Positions 16,002 through 24,708 of a stretch of DNA of 40,451 bases are shown here, piece by piece. The stretch lies in the NCBI GenBank assembly GCA_903874965.1, contig CAIQUD010000110.1, positions 1 through 40,451 of the forward strand. Reading direction: 5' to 3'. Position numbers and translations under genes: made by a program. Below the pieces are notes generated by a model. It saw nothing but the letters and a program-made list of their open reading frames with translations. It was not told the DNA's origin and ran no database searches. Positions within the stretch are counted from its first letter, which is position 1; each line of letters begins with the position of its first letter. Origin of the DNA: an uncultured Actinomycetes bacterium. Lineage in GTDB: Bacteria; Actinomycetota; Acidimicrobiia; Acidimicrobiales; RAAP-2.

Positions 16002-16878
16002 TCGAAGCGTGAACGACCGCTCGAACTCATTCGATTCTGGGATCGTGCACAGCCGCACAAGCGCATCATCCCGCAAGGGACTGAAGTGGCTTGCCTTGGT
16101 TGTTGCACCCATCCTCTTGTCAGGCTGTCAACTTCCAGGCTTCGGTATTACCCCTGGGGTGACCACGTCATCGCACAAGGTGTACAAGCTTTGGCAAGGC
16201 TTTATGGTCACGGGACTGATCGTCGGAGGCTTCACCTTCCTCTTGATCATCTTCGCTGCCATCCGCTATCGGAAGCGGAACGACGAGATTCCACGTCAGA
16301 CGCAGTACAACACGCTCGTTGAGGTTCTGTACACGGTGATCCCGACGCTCATTGTCGCTGCACTCTTCTATTTCACGATCGTGGTGGAAAATCCTGAAGT
16401 AGCCCTCTCGACCAACCCACAGGCAACGGTGAAGGTTGTTGCCTTCCAGTGGGGTTGGAGATTCTCGTACCCAGGCAACCCGAAGGTCAACGTTGTTGGT
16501 CAGACGACGCAGAACCCAGAGTTGGTCATGCCAGTGGATGAAACAACACGTGTCATCCTCACGTCGCTCGACGTCGTACACGGCTTCTACATCAAGGACT
16601 TCAACTTCTCGCAATACGCCCTGCCTGGCGTGACCAACCGCTTTGACTTCCATGTCACGAAGGCGGGCGAATTCCAAACGCAATGCACCCAAATCTGTGG
16701 GCTCTATCACTCACTCATGTACTTCAAGGTCAAGACCATTCCTGCTGCTCAGTACCACCAGTGCTTGACCTCGGCGACGAGTGGCGACTCCTTTGTTGCC
16801 TGTGCCAATGGCACCTCTTCGCTCAAAGCAACAATCCGTCCAACCGCCACGCAAGGAGCCCCGGTTCACCATGGTTGA
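15997..16878 (+). CDS. ctaC: Cytochrome c oxidase subunit II
   Basis: A 293-residue subunit of aa3 oxidase that carries the CuA site accepting electrons from cytochrome c. A lipoprotein-type signal (LALVVAPILLSGC) is followed by two membrane helices and a periplasmic-side cupredoxin domain. CuA ligands are visible in VVHGFYIKDF and QCTQICGLYHSLM. In the latter, Gln replaces the usual Glu, which binds through its backbone carbonyl and so should be tolerated. The ATG at 15997 is my choice. A GTG at 16009 with a good -10 hexamer in front is a strong alternative, and a TTG lies just after tatA. The stop overlaps the ctaD ATG by eight bases, indicating translational coupling. Confidence 0.95.
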   Translation: MIRSVNDRSNSFDSGIVHSRTSASSRKGLKWLALVVAPILLSGCQLPGFGITPGVTTSSHKVYKLWQGFMVTGLIVGGFTFLLIIFAAIRYRKRNDEIPRQTQYNTLVEVLYTVIPTLIVAALFYFTIVVENPEVALSTNPQATVKVVAFQWGWRFSYPGNPKVNVVGQTTQNPELVMPVDETTRVILTSLDVVHGFYIKDFNFSQYALPGVTNRFDFHVTKAGEFQTQCTQICGLYHSLMYFKVKTIPAAQYHQCLTSATSGDSFVACANGTSSLKATIRPTATQGAPVHHG

Positions 16879-18589
16879 TACCCTCGAGCGCACTACGGCC
16901 CACGAAGATGACCATGGACATGGTGGTCATGAAGAGCACCATGGTCCCGGCGGCCTGCTCAATTGGCTGACGACGACTGACCACAAGGTCATTGGCATGA
17001 ACTACACCGTCACGTCGGTCGTCATGCTGTTGATTGGTGGCGCCTTTGCCATGCTGATCCGAGCGCAGCTCACCGTGCCAGATGGCGCAGTGGTGTCGCT
17101 GTCGAAGTACAACGAACTTTTCACCATGCACGGCTCCGTCATGATCTACCTGTTTGCCGGACCATTTGCCTTCGGTGGACTTGCCAACTACATGGTGCCG
17201 ATTCAAATTGGTGCACCGGACATGGCGTTCCCTCGCCTCAATGCGTTCAGTTACTGGCTGTATCTCACCGGATCCATCACGATGCTCCTCGGGTTTCTCA
17301 CCGCGAGTGGCGCCGCCAACTTCGGTTGGGTTGGTTATGCACCGCTTTCCAATGCCATCAACTCCCCCGGAGCTGGAGCAGACCTTTGGATTGGGGCGCT
17401 GATCCTCACTGGTTTCTCGGCGATCTTTACCGGTGTCAACCTCGTCGCCACGATCTTCTACTTGCGTGCGCCGGGAATGACCATGTTCCGGATGCCAATC
17501 TTCACGTGGAACATGCTCGTGACCGGCATCTTGATCCTCCTCGCGTTCCCAGTCCTCACCGCTGGTCTCGTGATGCTCTACGCAGACCGTCACTTCGGCA
17601 CGCACATCTACGATGCCAATGGTGGTGGCTCACCGGTGCTCTGGCAGCACATCTTCTGGTTCTGGGGCCACCCTGAGGTGTACATCCTCGCCCTGCCGTT
17701 CTTCGGAATGGTGACGGAGATCATCCCGGTCTTCTCACGGAAGCCGCTATTTGGCTACAAGGGAATGGTGTTTGCCACGATCTCCATTGCGGCACTCTCA
17801 ACGGGCGTGTGGGCTCACCACATGTTCACGACGGGCGTCGTGCTGCTCCCCTTCTTCTCCTTCATGACCTACTTGATTTCCATCCCTACGGGAATGAAAT
17901 TCTTCAACTGGATTGGATCCATGTGGGGAGGCCAAGTTCGTTACACGGCAGCAATGCTCTTCGCCATTGGTTTCCTCTTGACCTTCCTCGTTGGAGGAAT
18001 CACCGGCATCCTGCTTGCGTCACCTCCGCTTGATTTCTTTACCCACGACACCTACTTCGTGGTGGCTCACTTCCACTCCGTGGTGATGGCCCTCGTGCTC
18101 GGCGCCATGGCGGGTATCTACTACTGGTATCCAAAGATGACGGGACGATTCCTCAACGAACGTCTTGGAAAGCTCCAGTTCTGGCTGCTCTTCCTTGGCT
18201 CGATGGTGTTCGTCATGCCGGGCTATGTCCTCGGGCTCCAGGGAATGCCCCGACGCATGGCCGTCTACATCATTGACCCGACCTGGCAGAACCTCAACAT
18301 CGTGAGTTCCATTGGTGGGTTCATGATTGGTATCTCTACGTTGATTTTCGCGGTGAACGTGATTTCGACCATCAAGGCACCAAAGACCGCAGGTCCAAAC
18401 CCTTGGGATGCGCACACGCTCGAGTGGTTTACGACGTCGCCGCCGCCGCACCACAACTTCTATTCACTGCCCAATATCAAGTCTGAGCGCCCGACGTGGG
18501 ACTACTTCCACCCAGACGCTCCGGCCTTGGTGCACGATGACCACGACCCGAGCCACGTGCCCGGCGGAGCGAAGGTGGATGCGAAGTGA
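16871..18589 (+). CDS. ctaD: Cytochrome c oxidase subunit I
   Basis: The 572-residue catalytic subunit of the aa3-type heme-copper oxidase, with about 12 membrane helices. Heme a ligand regions are MHGSVMIYLFAGPF and FHSVVMALVLGAM. The CuB site is in WGHPEVYILALPFFG, with the cross-linked His-Tyr, and in AHHMFTTG. The D-channel entry in IGAPDMAFPRLN is retained, and HPEVYI marks an A-family oxidase. The N-terminus is His/Glu rich (HEDDHGHGGHEEHHG), possibly a metal-handling tail. The gene starts inside the last codons of ctaC and ends in a GTGA overlap with ctaF, so ctaC-ctaD-ctaF is one tightly coupled operon. Confidence 0.98.
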   Translation: MVDTLERTTAHEDDHGHGGHEEHHGPGGLLNWLTTTDHKVIGMNYTVTSVVMLLIGGAFAMLIRAQLTVPDGAVVSLSKYNELFTMHGSVMIYLFAGPFAFGGLANYMVPIQIGAPDMAFPRLNAFSYWLYLTGSITMLLGFLTASGAANFGWVGYAPLSNAINSPGAGADLWIGALILTGFSAIFTGVNLVATIFYLRAPGMTMFRMPIFTWNMLVTGILILLAFPVLTAGLVMLYADRHFGTHIYDANGGGSPVLWQHIFWFWGHPEVYILALPFFGMVTEIIPVFSRKPLFGYKGMVFATISIAALSTGVWAHHMFTTGVVLLPFFSFMTYLISIPTGMKFFNWIGSMWGGQVRYTAAMLFAIGFLLTFLVGGITGILLASPPLDFFTHDTYFVVAHFHSVVMALVLGAMAGIYYWYPKMTGRFLNERLGKLQFWLLFLGSMVFVMPGYVLGLQGMPRRMAVYIIDPTWQNLNIVSSIGGFMIGISTLIFAVNVISTIKAPKTAGPNPWDAHTLEWFTTSPPPHHNFYSLPNIKSERPTWDYFHPDAPALVHDDHDPSHVPGGAKVDAK

Positions 18590-18984
18590 AGGCTGAAGCA
18601 CGACTCTTAATTTTCCTTGGTGTCTTCATTGGCATTATGGGAATCGTCTACGGCATCTGGTCTAAGGAGTGGGGCGGGACCGCCATGCTCATCGGGACGT
18701 GCATCCTTGGCATCTTCCCTGGCCTCTACTACCGCTGGTGGTCGAAGCGGATGGGTGAGCGCCCTGAGGACCGTGATGCCACCGTGGAGGAGGGCGCCGG
18801 TCGCATCGACACCTTCCCGGGCTCGTCGATTTGGCCATTCACCCTCGGCATGGGCTGTTGGCTCCTCGTGCTTTCGCTCGTGTTTGGAACCTGGTTCGCC
18901 GTCATTGGACTCCCCGTTGTAATGTTCGCCCTCGCTGGCGGAACCGCCGAGAGCCGTCGAGGCGGAGACCCAGTCGGTCACTGA
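18586..18984 (+). CDS. ctaF: Actinobacterial cytochrome c oxidase subunit IV
   Basis: A 132-residue membrane protein with four hydrophobic helices: two at the N-terminus (LLIFLGVFIGIMGIVYGIW and a second around residues 32-48) and two at the C-terminus after the loop WSKRMGERPEDRD. Position directly behind ctaD, length and topology match CtaF, the subunit special to Actinobacteria. The GTG start overlaps the ctaD stop. It is the last gene of this block; a 92-base gap with no obvious terminator separates it from the convergent zinc-ribbon gene. Confidence 0.93.
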   Translation: MKAEARLLIFLGVFIGIMGIVYGIWSKEWGGTAMLIGTCILGIFPGLYYRWWSKRMGERPEDRDATVEEGAGRIDTFPGSSIWPFTLGMGCWLLVLSLVFGTWFAVIGLPVVMFALAGGTAESRRGGDPVGH

Positions 18985-19076
18985 AGTCCTTCCATCGCCT
19001 CAACATGATGGTTGGAGCAGCCTCTGATTGGTCAGCCCATTCTGGAAGCTTTCACTGACGTTGTCTGCACATTCGC

Positions 19077-19442
19077 TTACGGCAACCCACGTCTCTCCCA
19101 CTCAGCGCCGCAACTGCGACAGTGACAGGGCTCAGACGAGGGATCAACGCCAATTGGGATAACGCAACCGCCATTCTCATAGCGATTACCTGGGGCATAG
19201 ACCCCTCTTCCCTCATCAGGGGCGAACCATTCGTAAAAGCTGTCGTCCAACTCGACGTCTCCCATTGCAACGTGAATGCCGGGCGCCTCGGGAAAGGCCT
19301 CGGCAGTTAGGACGAGAGAGCGATCTTCATAGGCCTGCATGTAACTTTCAAACAATGGGGTTGGCATCCCCCAGTTGACGACATCGACATCGATCGACTC
19401 GCAGGCTGGACACTGATGTGCACTAGCAAACGTTCGTTCCAT
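19077..19442 (-). CDS. Small zinc-ribbon-like protein of unknown function
   Basis: A 121-residue acidic protein that I cannot assign to a named family. It has one Cys pair at the N-terminus (Cys11 and Cys14 in QCPAC) and another at the C-terminus (Cys108 and Cys111 in CRSCGAEW, plus Cys106). The pairs could fold together as a single zinc ribbon around a central acidic, aromatic-rich region (FYEWFAPDEG). An AGGAG seven bases before the ATG at 19442, and coding-like sequence throughout, support it as a real gene. It lies between the two convergent respiratory blocks, but no functional link is evident. Confidence 0.7.
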   Translation of the reverse strand: MERTFASAHQCPACESIDVDVVNWGMPTPLFESYMQAYEDRSLVLTAEAFPEAPGIHVAMGDVELDDSFYEWFAPDEGRGVYAPGNRYENGGCVIPIGVDPSSEPCHCRSCGAEWERRGLP

Positions 19443-19449
19443 ACTCACG

Positions 19450-19454
19450 CTCCT
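19450..19454 (-). promoter_or_regulatory. Ribosome binding site deciding the zinc-ribbon gene start
   Basis: AGGAG on the minus strand sits seven bases before the ATG at 19442. It is only one base before an in-frame GTG at 19448, so the ATG is preferred. Confidence 0.6.
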
Positions 19455-19612
19455 GTTCTCGAGCCGATTTCAACAGGTTGCAGACGGACCAAATCACCGA
19501 GCTGCCTACAAACAACTTAGAAGTTGGCTGTCGCACGAAAGAGTGGGTCGTGCTGGCGCGAGCGATCGGTACGAGCGATTGTTACCTCAGACACCCAAAA
19601 TCAGGAGCGGCG

Positions 19613-20635
19613 TCAAACACTGCAGGTCTGGCGAAGCACATTCACCGTCGAGCCTGAACCGAAGGTCGGCAAGCAAGTGACCTGATGGCGTGCGACAACC
19701 GTGAAGAAGTCTCGAGTCCAGCCATTCAAGAACACCGTCGGTGCGTGCCACTGGCCTGGGACGCGTTCAACGAGCGTCCCGCCAGGATGGGCAGCCGTGT
19801 CAAGCATCACCCAGTAGGGATTGATGTCAGTTTCCATCGCGGTCACGGCTCCACCTGCAACCATCGCTCGAGCAAGCGTTGCAGCCGTCGCGTGCATGGA
19901 GTCGGCGACCAACACATTTCCTAGAGCGTCGACACCGAGGGCTGACCTCGCAACCACTGGAGAACTCCCGAGTGTGGTTCCCCAGTTCGCCGAATTCGCC
20001 GCTTCAGGATTTACTTGGCCATGCTCAACCAACAGCAGTGGGAGATTCTGTCGGACAGAGACCACTTGCTTTTGCGCATTCGGCACCGAGACGCCCCAGC
20101 GGCCTACTTCGGTACTTCCGTCCGAAAACAGGACGGCCGAGGCAGCTCCGGAAACGAGTGGGTGGATTGAGACGCCTCGAACGAGGAATCCTCCCAAGTC
20201 AGCTGGGTGTTTGAAGCCTCCGTTAAACACGCCAACGAGGAGTGGGCGCTCAACTGTCGAGACGGAGTTTCCAGAGCCGGCTGGGACTTGTCCAGGCCGG
20301 GTAACGGGATCTTCCGAACCAACATGGAGATTGAGCCCCGTCATTCCATTGCGGAACCTACTGACCGAGAACTGGAGGCCACCAACATCGACCGTCTTGT
20401 GATCAGCGAGAACTCCCACACTTCCCGCAGACGCCACATCCCAGCCCACCTCTGGCAACGAAGGCGCAATGGTCGGAACCTTCGGCACGCTTAAGGAAGC
20501 GGCGTGGGTGAATGCCTCGGTCGTTCCGAAAAGTGAGCAACCACCGAGCAGCAGTGCTGCGACGACAATCCCGGCGGTCCCTCTGAGGGACCGAAGAACA
20601 GACGTACTAACGACTGGCCGTCCTGACACCTTCAT
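19613..20635 (-). CDS. Lipoprotein with a phosphodiester-glycosidase-like (NAGPA/DUF2233) domain
   Basis: A 340-residue predicted lipoprotein. Residues 15-33 form a signal peptide ending in the lipobox LLLGGC (Cys33). The globular part resembles the NAGPA/DUF2233 phosphodiester-glycosidase fold: VGVFNGGF (136-141, family pattern NGGFF), VARSALGVDALGN (228-240, family RTAIGVD), and a late AMETD (266-270) where the family has its Asp-Gly-Gly. The Gly-rich end of that last motif is missing, so activity is uncertain. The chosen ATG overlaps the end of qcrB by 29 bases, which implies co-translation with the cytochrome bc genes. An ATG at 20647 is an alternative. The domain call is from motif memory. 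Confidence 0.72.
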   Translation of the reverse strand: MKVSGRPVVSTSVLRSLRGTAGIVVAALLLGGCSLFGTTEAFTHAASLSVPKVPTIAPSLPEVGWDVASAGSVGVLADHKTVDVGGLQFSVSRFRNGMTGLNLHVGSEDPVTRPGQVPAGSGNSVSTVERPLLVGVFNGGFKHPADLGGFLVRGVSIHPLVSGAASAVLFSDGSTEVGRWGVSVPNAQKQVVSVRQNLPLLLVEHGQVNPEAANSANWGTTLGSSPVVARSALGVDALGNVLVADSMHATAATLARAMVAGGAVTAMETDINPYWVMLDTAAHPGGTLVERVPGQWHAPTVFLNGWTRDFFTVVARHQVTCLPTFGSGSTVNVLRQTCSV

Positions 20636-22187
20636 CGACTTCTGCATCGACAAGTTCCGCTTCGTCACTCTCGGGTGCTGGCCCCTCGACAATGAACGTC
20701 GGAACTGGCGTTGCATCGAGTTCAACGTGAGCGTCACCAGGGCGAGGAGCCGAAGGAGTTGCCACGTACTCGCCCTCTTCAGTTCGAGTAACGACGTTCG
20801 CAATCTTGCGCTTACCCATGATGGATCCACCTGCCTGAAGCTCCACACAGATGAAGTAGGCAACTGGATACGCAATGATCGGCACAGCGAACGTGAGCAC
20901 TCGCATGATGATCAAGACCGTGTTGAGGCTGACGTGGAAGAAGTTCGCGAGAACGTCGGTCGATGATGCAATGAAGAGGATCGCGAGCAGCGAGAAGAAC
21001 GCCACACCAAATGCCGTGCGGTGCGGAACGTCTCGTGGTCGATCAAGCAGGTGGTGGATTTCCTTGTCCTTGGTGAACTTCTGCTCAATCCAAGGCCACG
21101 CCATCGCGATATTGAAGACAATGCCTGGGAAGATCACCGCAGGGATCGTGACTTCAAGTGGGATGGTGTGCCCCCACGCATTCCACTGCCACGCAGGGAA
21201 AATTCTGAGGAGGCCATCGAGGAAGCCCATGTACCAGTCAGGCTGAACGGCGTAGGAGATCTGAGCGGCGTAGTACTGACCAAACTGCCAAACCGGGTTG
21301 ATCTGTGCCAGGGCACCGAGGAGCGCCGTCACACCGAGGGTCATGAACAAGAACCCTTGGGTCTTGAAGATGAAGACGGGGAACATTGGCGAACCAACGA
21401 CGTTGCCTTCGGTCCTGCCCTTGCCAGGGAACTGCGTGTGCTTCTGGCGAACGAGAAGGCCAAGGTGCGCACCAACGAGCGCCAGGATGATTCCAGGCAC
21501 GAGCAGCACGTGGATGATGAAGAAGCGTGCGATGACAATGTCACCCGGGAATGTTCCGCCGAAGGCGAAGAAGCTGATGTAGGAACCAAGGACCGGAACC
21601 GACAACATGATCGAGTCAGCAATACGAAGTCCCGTGCCGGACACGAGGTCGTCTGGCAACGAGTAGCCAAGGAATCCGTTGGTGATGGCCAGGATCAGGA
21701 GGGTTGAACCAACGAGCCAGTTGGCTTCACGTGGCTTCCTGAACGCTCCGGTGAAGAACACTCGAGCCATGTGCACGACGATTGCGCCGACAAAGATGTC
21801 ACACGCCCAGTGGTGCATTTGGCGCATGAGCAGTCCACACCGAACGTTGAACGACATGTTCACCGTCGAATAGAAGGCCTCAGAAACCGTGTCACCACGA
21901 AGTGGCTTGTACGGGAAGTTCATTGGAACCTTCATGAGATGCTGCGAAGGAACAAAGTACAGGGTCAGAAAGACACCCGTGAGCAACAGGACCACGAAGG
22001 AGTAGAGGGCAATCTCTCCGAGCATGAACGACCAGTGGTCAGGGAAAATCTTGTCCATGAAGGTGCGGCCGCCCTTGGCGATACCAAGACGCTCGTCAAG
22101 TGCCTCAACCGTCGAGCCAACGATGCCGTAAGGGCCCTGAGCCTGCTTCTTCTGACGCTTCGTGCGAGGTGCTGCAGTTGCGGTCAT
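20607..22187 (-). CDS. qcrB: Cytochrome bc1 subunit b
   Basis: The 526-residue membrane subunit of menaquinol:cytochrome c reductase, carrying both hemes b. The helix with RQMHHWACDIFVGAIVVH and the helix with IIHVLLVPGIILALVGAH supply the four heme-binding histidines. The quinol-site motif PEWY is PDWY here (QPDWYMGF), as in other Actinobacteria. A hydrophilic N-terminus precedes about eight membrane helices, and the C-terminal tail is acidic. It begins in an ATGA overlap with qcrA and is followed by an overlapping lipoprotein gene. The length matches actinobacterial QcrB. Confidence 0.97.
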   Translation of the reverse strand: MTATAAPRTKRQKKQAQGPYGIVGSTVEALDERLGIAKGGRTFMDKIFPDHWSFMLGEIALYSFVVLLLTGVFLTLYFVPSQHLMKVPMNFPYKPLRGDTVSEAFYSTVNMSFNVRCGLLMRQMHHWACDIFVGAIVVHMARVFFTGAFRKPREANWLVGSTLLILAITNGFLGYSLPDDLVSGTGLRIADSIMLSVPVLGSYISFFAFGGTFPGDIVIARFFIIHVLLVPGIILALVGAHLGLLVRQKHTQFPGKGRTEGNVVGSPMFPVFIFKTQGFLFMTLGVTALLGALAQINPVWQFGQYYAAQISYAVQPDWYMGFLDGLLRIFPAWQWNAWGHTIPLEVTIPAVIFPGIVFNIAMAWPWIEQKFTKDKEIHHLLDRPRDVPHRTAFGVAFFSLLAILFIASSTDVLANFFHVSLNTVLIIMRVLTFAVPIIAYPVAYFICVELQAGGSIMGKRKIANVVTRTEEGEYVATPSAPRPGDAHVELDATPVPTFIVEGPAPESDEAELVDAEVDEGVRTASR

Positions 22188-23113
22188 GGACGCTCCCAGT
22201 AGCCAGGTCCGACAGGTTCGTTGTAGCCAGCTGACGCAATGAGGTGCCCATCGCTATCAACGGAAAGCGGCAGCTGCGGCAGCGGTCTCGGTGCGGGTCC
22301 GAAGGTTGGGATTGCACCCTTTCGAACGTTGAACATTGATTGGTGGCAAGGACACACCAATGCTTCTAACTGCTGTTCATAGAGACCAACAGGACAACCA
22401 AGGTGCGTGCAGAGCTTTGAGTACGCGACATAGCCGTGCGGTGCCCAGCCCTCTCGGCCCTTCATGGTTGTGAAGTCCGCGGAGTCAATACGAATGAGGA
22501 AGGTTTGGTCAATGGCCTGACCTTCGTCGGTGTTCTGGAGGCCCTCTGGGAAGACTGTGGCAAAGCCACCAACCGTGATGTCATCAACGTGGATCTTGCG
22601 ACCATTGATGTCAACCAGATTCATGCCCTTCTTCCAATTGGTCTTGGCAAGGGCGTCGCCTGGAAGTGGTCCAAGGGATCGAACGAGCGGGAACAGGGCA
22701 ACGATAGAGAACACGCCGAGACTTCCACCAAGAAGCGTGCCAAGAACACTGCGGCGCTTGATCTCGCCAGCACCACGCTCCATCAAGGCTGCAGAGAATG
22801 CCGATCGCTCTTGTTCGGTTGAGGCGAGGGTGTGACGCTCTTCAACAAATGGGCCACGTGGGAGGAGGTACTTACCCCATGCAATGAAGCCTGCACCCAT
22901 GGCAACGAGGCCAGCGCCAAGCAGCGTGCCGTAGAGCCAGAACGTTCCGTCCTGCCAGTAGGCCACACCAAATCCGGCGAAGAAGGCGATTCCGAGGAGG
23001 AAGAGCAAACCAATCCAACGCTCCATGCTGACGACGTCTTTCGCCAGTGGTTGCATCTGTGGCGCGTCGGCGGTAACCGTCGTGATGTCTGCTGGTTCGT
23101 GGTGACTGGTCAC
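22184..23113 (-). CDS. qcrA: Rieske iron-sulfur subunit of cytochrome bc1
   Basis: A 309-residue Rieske protein with the actinobacterial three-helix N-terminus (helices near residues 34-52, 60-78 and 122-141) and a C-terminal Rieske domain. Cluster motifs are CTHLGC and CPCHQSMF, and the disulfide cysteines are present. The sequence before the third helix is basic (GEIKRRSVLGTLLG), consistent with the Tat-dependent insertion of this helix known in Actinobacteria. It transfers electrons from quinol to the QcrC hemes. The GTG start overlaps the qcrC stop and the gene end overlaps qcrB. Confidence 0.97.
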   Translation of the reverse strand: MTSHHEPADITTVTADAPQMQPLAKDVVSMERWIGLLFLLGIAFFAGFGVAYWQDGTFWLYGTLLGAGLVAMGAGFIAWGKYLLPRGPFVEERHTLASTEQERSAFSAALMERGAGEIKRRSVLGTLLGGSLGVFSIVALFPLVRSLGPLPGDALAKTNWKKGMNLVDINGRKIHVDDITVGGFATVFPEGLQNTDEGQAIDQTFLIRIDSADFTTMKGREGWAPHGYVAYSKLCTHLGCPVGLYEQQLEALVCPCHQSMFNVRKGAIPTFGPAPRPLPQLPLSVDSDGHLIASAGYNEPVGPGYWERP

Positions 23114-24108
23114 TGGCGCTCTCCAACCCAGAAGGAAACAAGCATGAGGATTCCCACGCCTAAGGCAAGCCCAATGAAGCCTTCAGCGACTGGTCCAAGA
23201 CCACCCATGCCGACACCACCGATGTCGGTTGGCTTCGCAATGGACTCCGTCACGTAGGCGGCAATGTCGCGAACTTGTTGATCGGTGAGGTTGCCGCTGA
23301 ATACCGGCATGTTGCCAGGACCAACCCGCATTGCCTCGGCAACTTGGGTCACCGTAGCAACGTGGAGTGAGGGAGCGTAGGTGTTGCTCGCCAAGGCATC
23401 TCCACCGCCGGTAATGGTGTGACACGCTGCACAGTTGAGCGCAAAGAGAGTCTGCCCGCTGGTGAGGTTTGCACCCTTGACGTTGACCTCAGGGGTACCA
23501 GGGACTGCCGGTCCGAGCGAATCAATGTAGGCAGCAATGGCGTTGGCCTGTGAGTCCGTCAGGCGAGGTGGCTTCCTCGAAGCTTGGATTTCCTTCGGGT
23601 CAGCTGCAGGCATGCGTCCAGTGGTGATCCAGAAATTGATCGTTGCGGGTCCAAGGTTTCCAAGATCCGGGAAGGCTCCACTCGTACCCTTTGGCAAGAC
23701 GCCATCGGCATTCACACCGTGACAGGACGCACAGTTCTGTTGGTACAACTTCTCACCCAGTGGAACCAAGTTCTCGGAGGGGTAGGTGTACAGAATGGCA
23801 TTGTTGCCATAGGCCACCAACTTCCCCGCCGCGTTGTAGCACTGGACGGAAGAGTACGGCGTTCCGGAGTTCTTGCGCTTGGTGGTGGCGTCTTCGCCGA
23901 TGAGCGAGGCAGGAACACCGTAGGGAGGGTCGTAGGTGGCCGTCGTGCCAGCAGGGCACTTCACCGTCGAGGTCGCTGCAATGGAGTGGTGCAAGGTGGT
24001 TGCACCGGCTGCGAACGGCGTGGCAAGCAACGCGAGTGCCCCAACTCCAACTGCTCCGAGGCCCGCGCGAGCCACCAATTTCGAGATGTTTCCGAGCATT
24101 CTCACCAT
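23110..24108 (-). CDS. qcrC: Two-heme cytochrome c subunit of cytochrome bc1
   Basis: A 332-residue membrane-anchored cytochrome cc. An N-terminal signal or anchor helix (about 15-37) is followed by two c-type domains with heme motifs NCASCH (residues 125-130) and NCAACH (225-230), and then a C-terminal membrane helix (FIGLALGVGILMLVSFWVG). It passes electrons from QcrA to CtaC directly, replacing soluble cytochrome c. About 70 residues between the signal and the first heme domain contain two extra cysteines (near 51 and 90), which is longer than the 280-residue QcrC proteins I know. The start is uncertain: the GTG at 24111 or the ATG at 24108, both overlapping the ctaE end. Confidence 0.95.
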   Translation of the reverse strand: MVRMLGNISKLVARAGLGAVGVGALALLATPFAAGATTLHHSIAATSTVKCPAGTTATYDPPYGVPASLIGEDATTKRKNSGTPYSSVQCYNAAGKLVAYGNNAILYTYPSENLVPLGEKLYQQNCASCHGVNADGVLPKGTSGAFPDLGNLGPATINFWITTGRMPAADPKEIQASRKPPRLTDSQANAIAAYIDSLGPAVPGTPEVNVKGANLTSGQTLFALNCAACHTITGGGDALASNTYAPSLHVATVTQVAEAMRVGPGNMPVFSGNLTDQQVRDIAAYVTESIAKPTDIGGVGMGGLGPVAEGFIGLALGVGILMLVSFWVGERQ

Positions 24109-24701
24109 CACTTGAGGAGGAACAAGCAGGAGTACAGGCCAATCCAGACAACATCGACAAAGTGCCAGTAGTAACTCACGCCCTGGAATGCAGCGAGTTC
24201 ACCGGGGTCACCTTCGGTCTTTCCACGCATACGGCCAAGCAGGAAGACCATCGCCACAATGCCGAGCATGACGTGAAGACCGTGGAGACCCGTCGTGATG
24301 TAGAAAACCGAGCCAAACGAGTTGGTGTACCAACGAGTCTCGAGGTTGATCCACTCGTAGACCTGGTTACCAACGAACAAGATGCCGAGCACCATTGAGG
24401 CGTAGATCCAAACCTTGGCAGTCGCCCTGCGGCGATTCTCAATGGCAAACACGCCCATTTGGTAGGTGAACGACGAAGCGACCAAGAGAATCGTGAAGAT
24501 TCCAGCCTGCAAGACATCGAGCTTGGTCCCTGCCGGTGGCCATGCAGGCAGTTGGCCTCGAATGGTAAAGAGGGCGGCGAACAGACCCGAGAAGAACATC
24601 ACCTCGGATCCAAGCCAGATCATGACCCCAACCGCAATCATCGGCGGTCGGTCGTGCTTGATTTTTCCCAACTTCAACTCTGGAGCAGTGGCAGCTGTCA
24701 C
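24108..24701 (-). CDS. ctaE: Cytochrome c oxidase subunit III
   Basis: A 197-residue membrane protein with five helices, the short form of subunit III typical of Actinobacteria. Recognisable segments are MIWLGSEVMFFSGLFAALF, TTGLHGLHVMLGI and the C-terminal SYYWHFVDVVWIGLYSCLF, which is highly conserved in the family. It stabilises the oxidase core. It is the first gene of ctaE-qcrC-qcrA-qcrB on the minus strand and starts with GTG. No ribosome binding site is evident, and a -10-like hexamer lies seven bases upstream. The end overlaps the qcrC start. Confidence 0.97.
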   Translation of the reverse strand: MTAATAPELKLGKIKHDRPPMIAVGVMIWLGSEVMFFSGLFAALFTIRGQLPAWPPAGTKLDVLQAGIFTILLVASSFTYQMGVFAIENRRRATAKVWIYASMVLGILFVGNQVYEWINLETRWYTNSFGSVFYITTGLHGLHVMLGIVAMVFLLGRMRGKTEGDPGELAAFQGVSYYWHFVDVVWIGLYSCLFLLK

Positions 24702-24708
24702 GGTGTCA

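Noticed and set aside
19533-19553. GCACGA/TCGTGC inverted repeat with a nine-base loop upstream of the zinc-ribbon gene
   Set aside because: A six-base stem of this kind is expected by chance in GC-rich DNA; no T-run and no operator context.
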